Positions 1-7,252 of a DNA stretch of 46,117 nucleotides are shown here, one piece after another. The notes below the pieces were generated by a model. That model was given only the letters and a program-made list of their open reading frames with translations. It did not search any database and was not told the DNA's origin. The DNA comes from Methylobacterium jeotgali. Its GTDB lineage: Bacteria; Pseudomonadota; Alphaproteobacteria; Rhizobiales; Beijerinckiaceae. Numbering within the stretch: the first letter of the stretch is position 1; the number at the start of each line of letters is the position of its first letter. The stretch is from NCBI RefSeq assembly GCF_022179345.1, contig NZ_BPQR01000012.1:1-46117 (forward strand), read 5' to 3'. The position numbers and the translations under genes were made by a program.

Positions 1-295
1 GTCACCCACACCGATGGCGAAATCGGCCGCGGACCGTCAAGGGCGGATCGCGTCCGATCCCGTGCACAGCGGGCGACGTGCGAAAAATGACACGCCGCTT
101 CCGCCGAGAGCGCCGTGAGGAAGCGTGAAGGAAGGGTTTCGGGCCCCCGAAGGGCGCCTCCCCTTGTGGATGAGAGGGAGCAGGCGGCCCTTCCCCCTTG
201 GAACGGCTGCGGCACCGCTTAGTTGTTGAGCCTGAGTTGCGCCCCGAGGGCGCCTCACCGCGAGCGCGCGGCAGCGCCGGAACCGGAGGAAAGCG
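1..295. other. Upstream region without a supported gene
   Basis: No convincing coding region is seen; open frames here are out-of-frame readings in GC-rich DNA. A short palindrome, TTCGGG-cc-CCCGAA, lies at 138-151. The last bases carry a strong ribosome binding site (GGAGGAAAGCG) directly before the ATG at 296. A promoter for that gene probably lies here, but no clear -35/-10 pair could be picked out. Confidence 0.4.
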
Positions 296-616
296 ATGGC
301 CACCAAGACGACAGAGACGAAGAGCGCCCCTAAGAAGGCCGCCGCGCCCAAGGCCAAGTCGGCCGATGCGAAGCCGAACGCCCTTCAGCAGCCCCTCAAG
401 CCCTCCGCCGAGCTCGGCGCCATCGTCGGCACCAGCCCGCTGCCCCGCGGCGAGGTGGTGAGCAAGGTGTGGGAGTACATCAAGAAGCACAATCTCCAGA
501 ACCCGGAGAACAAGCGCGAGATCCTCGCCGATGACAAGCTGAAGAAGATCTTCGGCAAGGATAAGTGCAGCATGTTCGAGATGAACAAGCATCTCGCCGC
601 GCACCTGAAGTCCTGA
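296..616 (+). CDS. SWIB/MDM2 domain-containing protein
   Basis: A 106-residue protein with an Ala/Lys-rich, probably disordered N-terminal tail (about residues 1-35) followed by a SWIB/MDM2 fold. The domain is recognised from the run of conserved features: SPLPRGEVVSKVWEYIKKH, then NLQNPENKREILADDKL, then a C-terminal FGKDKCSMFEMNKHLAAHL. SWIB domains are best known from eukaryotic SWI/SNF chromatin complexes; stand-alone bacterial copies occur in alphaproteobacteria and chlamydiae, and a role in nucleoid or DNA topology is proposed but not settled. The basic tail would fit nucleic-acid contact (inference). The start is fixed by a GGAGG ribosome site 8 bases upstream of the ATG. It is convergent with the next gene and appears monocistronic. 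Confidence 0.9.
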   Translation: MATKTTETKSAPKKAAAPKAKSADAKPNALQQPLKPSAELGAIVGTSPLPRGEVVSKVWEYIKKHNLQNPENKREILADDKLKKIFGKDKCSMFEMNKHLAAHLKS

Positions 617-643
617 TCGACTCGCTTCCGGCGCTCGCGCGCT

Positions 644-669
644 CCCGGCCGGCCCCTCAGGCCGCCGGG
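644..669. terminator. GC-rich stem-loop between convergent genes
   Basis: An inverted repeat (CCCGG-C-CGGCC / GGCCG-CCGGG, one-base bulge, loop cctca) lies in the 73-base gap between the SWIB gene and the SDR gene, which face each other. No T-tract follows on either strand, so it is at best a GC-rich bidirectional terminator candidate. Confidence 0.35.
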
Positions 670-689
670 GGTCTCGCGGCGTGTGCCGG

Positions 690-1487
690 TCAGATGATCG
701 AACGGAGCAGTCCGCCCTCCACGCGGAGCGCGGCGCCCGTCGTGGCGCTCGCCGCCGGCGAGCAGACGTAAGCCACAAGGCTCGCGACCTCCTCGACCGA
801 GGCGAGGCGCCCGATGATCGAGCTCGGGCGATGCTCCGCGACGAAGGCCTTGCCGAGAGCCTCGAGATCCGCGTCCGGCCGATCGCCCGCCATCTGCCTT
901 AGGAAGGTCTCCACGCCCTCCGAGAGCGTCGGGCCGGGCAGGACGCTGTTCACGGTCACGCCGGAGCCGGCGACCGTCTCGGCGAGGCCGCGGGCCACCG
1001 CGAGCTGCGCGGTCTTGGTCATGCCGTAGTGGATCATCTCCAGAGGGATGTTCACGGCGGACTCGCTCGAGATGAACACCACCCGTCCCCAACCGCGCTC
1101 AACCATGCCAGGCGTCAGCGCGCGGGACAGGCGCACGCCGCTCATCACGTTGACGTCGAAGAGGCGCTGCCAGTCGCCGTCCGGGATCTCGAAGAACGGC
1201 TTCGGCTCGAAGATGCCGGCGTTGTTGACGAGGATGTCGACCGGCCCGAGCCCCGAGACGAGCGCCTCGGCGCCTTCGGCGGTCGCCACGTCCCCAGGGG
1301 CGCCCTCGAAGCGGCCCGCCGGCATCGCACCGCTCAGGCGGCCGATCGCCTCCTCCACCCGCGCCGGCGTGCGGCCGTTGACGGCAACGGTGGCGCCGAG
1401 CTCGGCGAGCGCCTCGGCGATGGCGTAGCCGATGCCGCCCGTGGAGCCGGTGACGAGCGCGCGGCGGCCGGTGAGGTCGAGGTTCAT
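690..1487 (-). CDS. SDR family NAD(P)-dependent oxidoreductase
   Basis: A 265-residue classical short-chain dehydrogenase/reductase. The Rossmann cofactor motif TGSTGGIG is near residues 14-21, the structural NNAG motif (NNAGIFE) near 90, and the catalytic Ser plus Tyr-x3-Lys (SSES, then YGMTK) follow near 137-157. The late substrate segment around LPGPTLSEGVETFL resembles other uncharacterised SDRs, so the substrate cannot be named. Arg in the NGRTPARVE segment after beta-2 suggests NADP(H) preference (inference). The ATG at 1487 is preferred over an upstream in-frame start at 1577 because the family starts just before the first beta strand. It is transcribed alone, convergent with the SWIB gene. 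Confidence 0.9.
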   Translation of the reverse strand: MNLDLTGRRALVTGSTGGIGYAIAEALAELGATVAVNGRTPARVEEAIGRLSGAMPAGRFEGAPGDVATAEGAEALVSGLGPVDILVNNAGIFEPKPFFEIPDGDWQRLFDVNVMSGVRLSRALTPGMVERGWGRVVFISSESAVNIPLEMIHYGMTKTAQLAVARGLAETVAGSGVTVNSVLPGPTLSEGVETFLRQMAGDRPDADLEALGKAFVAEHRPSSIIGRLASVEEVASLVAYVCSPAASATTGAALRVEGGLLRSII

Positions 1488-1720
1488 GGGCAGTGCCTTC
1501 GATCCGAGGAGCCAAGCGGGGCGATATCCCGACAACGCGTCGGCGCGGACCGGGTGCCCGGCGCGAGCGCGCGGCATCGCCGCACCCGGGCCGGACGGCT
1601 CCCGGAAACGTGAATGCCGGCCGGCCCGGGTTCAGGCCAAGTTCACGCCACCGGACGGCAAGTCAAGGCGGATGCCGGGCCCGGATCGCCGGGTTCCCGA
1701 TGCGAAGAATGGAGGGCGCC

Positions 1721-4135
1721 ATGCCGATTCCACGCATGAACGGGCTTCGCGCGCGCCCGATACGGGGATGGCTGCCGGCGCTGCTGCTGACGATCGCCGC
1801 GACGCTCGGCTGCGGCGCGCCCCGCGCGCAGGCGCAAGGGCCCGAGAAGCGCATCGCCCTCGTCATCGGGAACGCGGCCTATACCGGGGCACCCCTGGCG
1901 ACGCCCGCCAACGATGCGGGCCTCGTCGCGCAGACCCTCCAGGCGGCGGGCTTCGACGTGGCCGGCGCCCGCGACCTCGACGAGGACGGCCTGCGGCGGG
2001 CGCTGCGCGACTTCGTCGACAAGGCCGCGGCCTCGGGCCCCGACACGGTCGCCTTCCTCTACCTCTCCGGTTACGGGCTCCAGCTCGACGGTGAAAACTA
2101 CTTCGCCCCCGTCGACGCCCGGATCGAGCGGGCGGCGGACGTCGCGGCCGCGGCGGTGCGGGTCTCCGATTTCACCAAGCGCCTCGCCGGCCTTCCCTTG
2201 AAGGCGCGCTTCGTGGTGCTCGATGCCGGCCGCGCCAACCCCTACGCGAGGAGCGGCGATCCGCTGGCCGGTGGCCTCGCCCTGGTCGAGGCCGACCCCG
2301 GCAGCCTCGTCGCCTTCAACGCCGCGCCGGGAACGGTCGGGCCCGAGTCGAAGGGCCCGTACGGGGCCTACGCCGAGGCGCTCGTCGAGATGATCCGCGA
2401 GGGCGGCCTGCAGCCGGAGGCGCTGTTCGAGCGGGTGCGCCTGCGCGTCAACGAGCGGACGGCCGGCGGCGAGGTGCCCTGGCACGCTTCCCGGATCGAG
2501 ACGCCGTTCGTGTTCCTGGAGCGCGCGGCCGACGCCCCCGCGGTCGCGCAGCCGGCCACGACCGCCTCCTTGCGGGGGCGCCCCCTGCGCGAGATCGGCG
2601 CGCGGGACGCCTACGCTCTCTGCCTGGAGCGTGACACGCTGCAGGGCTATCAGGACTTCCTCGCCGCTTACCCGCAGGACGCGCTCGCCGCGCGGGTGCG
2701 CGCCATCCTGGCCGCCCGGCGGGAGGCGCTGACCTGGCGGCGCACCCTCGCCGCGGGCTCTCCGGAGGCCTACTGGTCCTATCTCGGCCGCTATCCGAAG
2801 GGGCCCCATGCCGCCGAGGCGCGGCATCGCCTCGCCCGTCTCGCGGCCGCCCTGCAGCCGCCGCCGGCCTTCACCCCGATCGTCTACGACGTGCCGCCGC
2901 CGCCGGTGGAGGAGATCGTCTATGTCGACCGCCCGGTCGTCACCTTCGACGATCCGGTCTACGCCTTCGCGCCGCCGCCCCCGCCGCCGGTCGTGCTCCT
3001 GCCGCCGCCGCCCGCCTACATCGTGGCGCTGGCACCGCCCCCGCCGCCGGTGGAGGTCTACGCCCTGCCGGTGCCCGCCTTCGTGCCGATGGCCGCCTAC
3101 GTGAGCGCGCCGGCCTACATCTCGCCCCCGCCGAACAACGTGATCTTCCAGAACATCCACAACACGACGGTGATCAACGCGATCAACGCCGGCGCCGCCA
3201 ACCCGGGCGCCGCGCAGTCGATCGGAGGCCCCTCGACCGCGGCGGTGGTCGGGGCCGGCGCGCTCGGCGCCACCGCCGGGATCACCGCGGCCAAGATCGC
3301 GCTGCCGCCCTCCGTCGCGCAGAAGGCCGCGCTGCCGGCCAATGCGCCCGGCGCGGCGCAATCCGGCGCGGGCGGGTTCCATCCGGGGCAGCCCCTGCCG
3401 GGACAGGCGCCGGCCCCAGGCTTTCCCGCCAAGGCGACGCCCCTGCCGGGCCAGCTCCCGGCTCAAGCGCTGCCCTCGAAGGCCGCGACGCTGCCGAACG
3501 CCACCGTACCGAATGCGGTGCAGCCGGGCGGCAAGCCCGGCGCTCCAGCTTCGGCGGCGTCTCCCCTGCCGCAGGGCGTGAAGCCCGGCCTCGCGCCGCT
3601 CCCGCAGCCGGCCGCTGCGAAACCGGCGACGCCGCCGGCCGGCCAGGGCCCCGGCCTTGCGCCCGCGCAGAAGGGCCCGCCTCCGGCCGCGGCGCCGGCT
3701 CCTGCAGTCGCCGCGAAAGCCGCGCCGCCCGCCGCAGCCGCGCCCGTGCCCTCGGGCGCCCGTCTTCAGGCCGCGCGCCAGCAGAATCTCGCCGGCCAGA
3801 GGCAGGCGGAGATCGAGGCCCGGAACGCCCAGCGCCAGCAGGCGATGGCCGCGCAGCGGGCCGCCGCGATGCAGCGCCAGGCGGCCGGCGCCGAGGCCCG
3901 CGCCCGGCAGATGCAGGCCCAGGCCGCCCGCCAGCAGGCGATGGCCCAGCAGCGGCAGGCGCAGCAGGCCCAGATGCAGGCGATGCGCCAGCAGCAGTCC
4001 ATGCAGCGGCAGCAGGCGATGCAGCAGCGGGCCATGCAGCGCCAGCAGATGATGCAGCAGAGGGCAGCCCCGCCTCCCCGGGCTCCGGCACCGCATGGCG
4101 GAACCCGCTGCCCGCCCGGCATGCATTGCCGCTGA
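1721..4135 (+). CDS. Secreted caspase-fold (peptidase C14-like) protein, catalytic residues lost
   Basis: An 804-residue protein. Residues 1-39 form a signal peptide (hydrophobic LPALLLTIAATLG, cleavage probably after AQA). Residues 43-260 match the caspase p20 domain: KRIALVIGNAAY at the start, then LYLSGYGLQLDGENY and VVLDAGRANPY. In active homologues these last two motifs are SGHG and DACR; here Tyr118 replaces the catalytic His and Gly170 the catalytic Cys, so peptidase activity is not expected. A region resembling tetratricopeptide-like helices follows (about 290-380), then proline-rich stretches, a glycine/alanine segment, and a Gln/Met/Ala-rich tail (about 685-785) ending in a two-cysteine peptide. 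The ATG at 1721 is chosen for its GGAGG site five bases upstream; in-frame ATGs exist at 1700 and 1709. A scaffold or binding role in the envelope is an inference. Confidence 0.85.
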   Translation: MPIPRMNGLRARPIRGWLPALLLTIAATLGCGAPRAQAQGPEKRIALVIGNAAYTGAPLATPANDAGLVAQTLQAAGFDVAGARDLDEDGLRRALRDFVDKAAASGPDTVAFLYLSGYGLQLDGENYFAPVDARIERAADVAAAAVRVSDFTKRLAGLPLKARFVVLDAGRANPYARSGDPLAGGLALVEADPGSLVAFNAAPGTVGPESKGPYGAYAEALVEMIREGGLQPEALFERVRLRVNERTAGGEVPWHASRIETPFVFLERAADAPAVAQPATTASLRGRPLREIGARDAYALCLERDTLQGYQDFLAAYPQDALAARVRAILAARREALTWRRTLAAGSPEAYWSYLGRYPKGPHAAEARHRLARLAAALQPPPAFTPIVYDVPPPPVEEIVYVDRPVVTFDDPVYAFAPPPPPPVVLLPPPPAYIVALAPPPPPVEVYALPVPAFVPMAAYVSAPAYISPPPNNVIFQNIHNTTVINAINAGAANPGAAQSIGGPSTAAVVGAGALGATAGITAAKIALPPSVAQKAALPANAPGAAQSGAGGFHPGQPLPGQAPAPGFPAKATPLPGQLPAQALPSKAATLPNATVPNAVQPGGKPGAPASAASPLPQGVKPGLAPLPQPAAAKPATPPAGQGPGLAPAQKGPPPAAAPAPAVAAKAAPPAAAAPVPSGARLQAARQQNLAGQRQAEIEARNAQRQQAMAAQRAAAMQRQAAGAEARARQMQAQAARQQAMAQQRQAQQAQMQAMRQQQSMQRQQAMQQRAMQRQQMMQQRAAPPPRAPAPHGGTRCPPGMHCR

Positions 4136-4341
4136 GCGCGTTCCGGCGAGGCGGCCTGCGGCTTGCCGAAAGACTGCGCGTCGAGACGAGAGCCACGAGA
4201 CGCCGGCCCGATGCCGTTCGGTCGCCGTCTCGAGGTTTCGGCCGAGCGAAGCGGAGCCGCGCGCGCCGACCGCGCGTTGTGGCGATGCCCGGCTGCCGAC
4301 GCAGACGGACACCGCACCATCAGGAAGGCCGGACCGGGGGC

Positions 4342-5148
4342 ATGGATACAGGCGAGCGCTTCAAGCCCTTCGTGCCCGTCGGCGCCCAGGATGCGCCGAT
4401 CCACAACCGGCCGGAGGTGCCGGAGAACGCCCGCAAGATCGTGAGCTGGAACCTCCTCCGGCGCACGGGCGCGGCGGTGGAGAACGTCGTCGCGCTGATC
4501 GAGCAGGAGCGTCCCGACCTCCTCCTGATGCAGGAGGCGACCCGCGGCATCGCCGCGATCCGCGACCGGGTCGGCGGCTCCTACGCCTGGGTGCCTCTGC
4601 CCGGCCGCATCCACGGCCTCGCCATGTGGAGCCCGCGGCCCTGGCCCGCCGAGCCCGTCGTGGTGACCCTGCCCTCGGGGGCGCTGGTACACCGGGTCTG
4701 CCAGGTGATCGATCTCGGCGATTGCGGCATCGCCAACGTGCATCTCTCGCACGGGCAGGTGCTCAACCGGCGCCAGCTCCGCTGCATCGAGCGGGCGCTG
4801 CCGGAGCGGGCGGCGGTGCTCGGCGACTACAACATCGTCGGCCCGGCCTTCCTGCCGGGCTTTCGCGATGTCGGGCCGCGGGCGCCGACGCATGCCATGG
4901 TCGACGTGCTGCCCCTGCGCCTCGATCGCTGCCTCGTGCGCGGCCTCGTCTGCCACGACCGGGGCGTGCTGCCCCGCGGCCCCTCCGACCACCGGCCGAT
5001 CGTGGTGCATCTCGGCCCCGCGCCCGCCGAGGCGCCGGCCCGCGAGCGCCGGATGGTGCTGCGGGTCAGAGGTATGGCAGCAGCAGTCGGACGGCTGCGT
5101 CGCGCAGCCTCACGGGAAGGGAACGGGCGCGCAGGTCCTCGCGGGTGA
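4342..5148 (+). CDS. Endonuclease/exonuclease/phosphatase (EEP) family protein
   Basis: A 268-residue metal-dependent phosphodiesterase of the EEP (DNase I-like) fold. Visible motifs are IVSWNLLRR (metal-site Asn), PDLLLMQEA (metal-binding Glu), LGDYNIV (the usual GDxN) and PSDHRPIVV (catalytic SDH). The true substrate could be nucleic acid or a phospholipid head group; the family does not decide it. The next gene is a PLD-type cardiolipin synthase, and in E. coli an EEP protein (YbhP) neighbours ClsB, which hints at lipid metabolism (inference). The last roughly 27 residues are encoded in DNA that also codes for the PLD enzyme on the other strand. The ATG at 4342 fits the domain start; longer in-frame starts lack homology-like sequence. 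Confidence 0.85.
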   Translation: MDTGERFKPFVPVGAQDAPIHNRPEVPENARKIVSWNLLRRTGAAVENVVALIEQERPDLLLMQEATRGIAAIRDRVGGSYAWVPLPGRIHGLAMWSPRPWPAEPVVVTLPSGALVHRVCQVIDLGDCGIANVHLSHGQVLNRRQLRCIERALPERAAVLGDYNIVGPAFLPGFRDVGPRAPTHAMVDVLPLRLDRCLVRGLVCHDRGVLPRGPSDHRPIVVHLGPAPAEAPARERRMVLRVRGMAAAVGRLRRAASREGNGRAGPRG

Positions 5149-6502
5149 GGCGCCGGCCCATCTTGGCCCGCATCGCCGCGTCGAGCCGGCCCGCCAGGTC
5201 GGTATCGTAGATCTCGACGTTCAGCTCGAAGTTCAGGCGGAAGCTGCGCATGTCCCAGTTGGCGCTGCCGACGAAGCACCAGGCGCCGTCGACGACGAGC
5301 AGCTTCGAGTGGTCGAAGGGCGGGTCGTCGAGCCAGATGCGCACGCCCGCGTCGAGCAGCGGGTCGACATGGGCCCGCATGGCGAAGTCCACGAAGCGGT
5401 GGTCGCTGCGGCCGGGCACGACGACGTCGACCTCGATGCCGCGCAGCGCCGCGAGGGACAGGGCGTTCACCACCAGCTCGCCGGGCAGGAAGTAGGGCGT
5501 CGCCAGCCGGATGTGGCGGCGCGCGGTGGCGATCGCCTCCAAGACCGCGATCTCGATCTTGCGCAGATCGGCGTCCGGTCCCGAGGTGACGACGCGGGCG
5601 GCGCTGTCCCCGGTGGGCGGCAGGGGCGGAAACCAGCGCTCCCCCTCGAGATCCTCGCCGGACACGAAGGACCATTCCTGCGCGAAGGCGATGGCGAGCT
5701 GCTCGACCACCGGCCCTTCGAGCCGGAAATGGGTGTCGCGCACGGGGCGGGGCGGGGAGAGCGCGACGCGGTTGGCGTCCGAGACGTTGATGCCGCCGGT
5801 GAAGCCGATGCGGCCGTCGACCACGAGCAGCTTCTTGTGGGTGCGCAGGTTCAGGAACGGCATCCGCCAGGGCAGCGCCGAATGCAGGAACAGCCCCGCC
5901 GGCACCCCGAGCCGGACAAGGCGCCGGTAGGCGGCCGGGTTGAACCAGCCGCCGCCGACGCCGTCGATGAGCACCCGCACGGCGACGCCGCGCCCCTGAG
6001 CCTCGGCGAGCGCCGCGCTGAAGGTGCGGCCGGTCTCGTCGTCCCGGAAGATGTAGCTCGACAGGCCGACGCTCTCGCGAGCGCCGGCGATGGCCGCGAG
6101 CATCGCCGGATAGGCGGCGTCGCCGTTGCGGTAGACCTCGACGCGGTTGCCGCCGACGAGCGGCAGGCCGGTGATGCGGCGCATGGCCCGGCCGAGGGGC
6201 GCGAACGCCTCCGGCACCGCGACGCTCGGATCGGGATCGTCGTCCCGCGTCTCGGAGGGTCTCGGACGCAGGCGCCGCGCCCGGCGCGAGACGCGGTTGA
6301 CGCCGAACAGCGCGTAGAGGGTCGTGCCGAAGAGCGGCGACAGCCAGGCGAGGCCGATCCAGCCGATGGCGACGCCGGCCTCGCGCTTGCGCAGGAGCGC
6401 GTGGACCGTGACGACCAGCGAGAGGCCGAAGCCCCCCAGTCGCAGGATTTCGGCGCGAATCGCGGCGGTGGCCTCGATCCAGCGATACAGCGCCTCTTCC
6501 AC
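5066..6502 (-). CDS. cls: Cardiolipin synthase-like phospholipase D protein
   Basis: A 478-residue membrane-associated PLD-superfamily enzyme. Two hydrophobic segments (about residues 23-36 and 44-66) precede two HKD motifs: HKKLLVVDG with His222 and a following GGINVSD, and HSKLLVVDG with His398 and GSANWDMRS. This layout matches bacterial cardiolipin synthases, which condense two phosphatidylglycerols (or PG with another phospholipid) at the inner membrane. Length agrees with the Cls family (about 480). Its 3' end overlaps the convergent EEP gene by 83 bases. It is followed upstream by a 258-base gap that holds no supported gene, only a GC-rich inverted repeat (CTTGCGGCG / CGCCGCAAG, 6549-6587). 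Confidence 0.92.
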   Translation of the reverse strand: MEEALYRWIEATAAIRAEILRLGGFGLSLVVTVHALLRKREAGVAIGWIGLAWLSPLFGTTLYALFGVNRVSRRARRLRPRPSETRDDDPDPSVAVPEAFAPLGRAMRRITGLPLVGGNRVEVYRNGDAAYPAMLAAIAGARESVGLSSYIFRDDETGRTFSAALAEAQGRGVAVRVLIDGVGGGWFNPAAYRRLVRLGVPAGLFLHSALPWRMPFLNLRTHKKLLVVDGRIGFTGGINVSDANRVALSPPRPVRDTHFRLEGPVVEQLAIAFAQEWSFVSGEDLEGERWFPPLPPTGDSAARVVTSGPDADLRKIEIAVLEAIATARRHIRLATPYFLPGELVVNALSLAALRGIEVDVVVPGRSDHRFVDFAMRAHVDPLLDAGVRIWLDDPPFDHSKLLVVDGAWCFVGSANWDMRSFRLNFELNVEIYDTDLAGRLDAAMRAKMGRRLTREDLRARSLPVRLRDAAVRLLLPYL

Positions 6503-6760
6503 CGTCCGGTCCGCCTCCCGAGAGTTGCCGCTCTCTTAGCCGAGTTTCCTTGCGGCGCGGCGGGCTTTGTCGGGCTCCCGCCGCAAGCGGGGCAGGATTC
6601 CCGCGAGGAGGACGCGGGAGCGCGCGGCCGGGGCGACGAAGCGCTCCGGCCGTTTCGTCCGGATCGGTCCAGGCGGCCGTCTTCTCCTCACTCTCGACGC
6701 AATCGGCGGGCCTCCTGCCCCTGTGCCGCTCTGCAGCTCGGCACTGGGGAAAGGGCCGTC

Positions 6761-6955
6761 ATGCCTGTGATCGGACTGTGCCTGGCCATCGTGCCGATCC
6801 TGGCGATCCTCGCCGTCCGGGGTCTGGCCAAGCTGATCCTTCTGCCCGTGCGCGGCATCTTCGCCCTTCTGCGCACCCGTCCCGCCCGCGCCGCGCTGCT
6901 GATCGCGGTATGCGTCAGCCCGCTCCTGGCCTGGACGATCGGTTCCGGCGCCTGA
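6761..6955 (+). CDS. Small two-helix membrane protein, unknown function
   Basis: A 64-residue, strongly hydrophobic protein that is not recognised as a named family. Two likely membrane segments are seen: VIGLCLAIVPILAILAV (residues 3-19) and a second around AALLIAVCVSPLLAW (44-58), joined by a basic loop with several Arg and Lys. The ATG has a purine-rich stretch (GGGGAAAGGG) about 6 bases upstream. A longer frame runs through from 4868, but upstream of 6761 it is antisense to the cardiolipin synthase gene and does not look coding. It ends 14 bases before the convergent 66-residue gene. Confidence 0.55.
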   Translation: MPVIGLCLAIVPILAILAVRGLAKLILLPVRGIFALLRTRPARAALLIAVCVSPLLAWTIGSGA

Positions 6956-6969
6956 CCGGACGCGGCGTC

Positions 6970-7170
6970 TCAGGCGCCCTCGGCCTCCGCGGCGGGCTTC
7001 GCCTCGGCACCGGGGTGCTTGCGCGACAGGTAGTAGAGCCCGACCGCCTTCCAGAACGCGCCCTGCTCCTCCTCGGTCCTGCGCTCGAGGGAGGATGCGA
7101 TCACGTCCATGGCGGCCTGCGCCGCCTCGTTGTGCTTCAGCTCGTCGACGAGCGTGGCAAGCACCTGCAT
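6970..7170 (-). CDS. Small hypothetical protein
   Basis: A 66-residue soluble protein, predicted mostly helical with an acidic N-terminal half (LVDELKHNEAAQAAMDVI) and an Ala/Glu-rich C-terminal tail. No known family was recognised. The start has a plausible ribosome site (GGGAGATCGCC) just before the ATG. Normal amino-acid composition, as opposed to the Arg/Pro-rich readings in the alternative frames, supports it being a real gene. It lies 82 bases downstream of the start of nothing else on its strand and follows the c-di-GMP gene in opposite coordinate order, so it could be transcribed alone. Confidence 0.55.
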   Translation of the reverse strand: MQVLATLVDELKHNEAAQAAMDVIASSLERRTEEEQGAFWKAVGLYYLSRKHPGAEAKPAAEAEGA

Positions 7171-7252
7171 GGGCGATCTCCCGGCTGGGGGTTTCAGAAG
7201 CGAAAGAGTCGAGCAAAGGGAACGCTCAAGCTCACGTTTCGATCCGGCCTGA

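Noticed and set aside
1721..2500. Active metacaspase or caspase-based defence effector
   Set aside because: The catalytic His and Cys positions hold Tyr and Gly, and no defence partner genes are adjacent.
1643..4312. 889-codon minus-strand frame opposite the caspase-like gene
   Set aside because: Arg/Gly/Leu-rich mirror reading of a GC-rich repetitive coding region, with no recognisable domain.
4868..6760. Long plus-strand open frame across the cardiolipin synthase gene
   Set aside because: It is a shadow of the minus-strand PLD gene; only its last 64 codons from 6761 have normal composition and a start signal.
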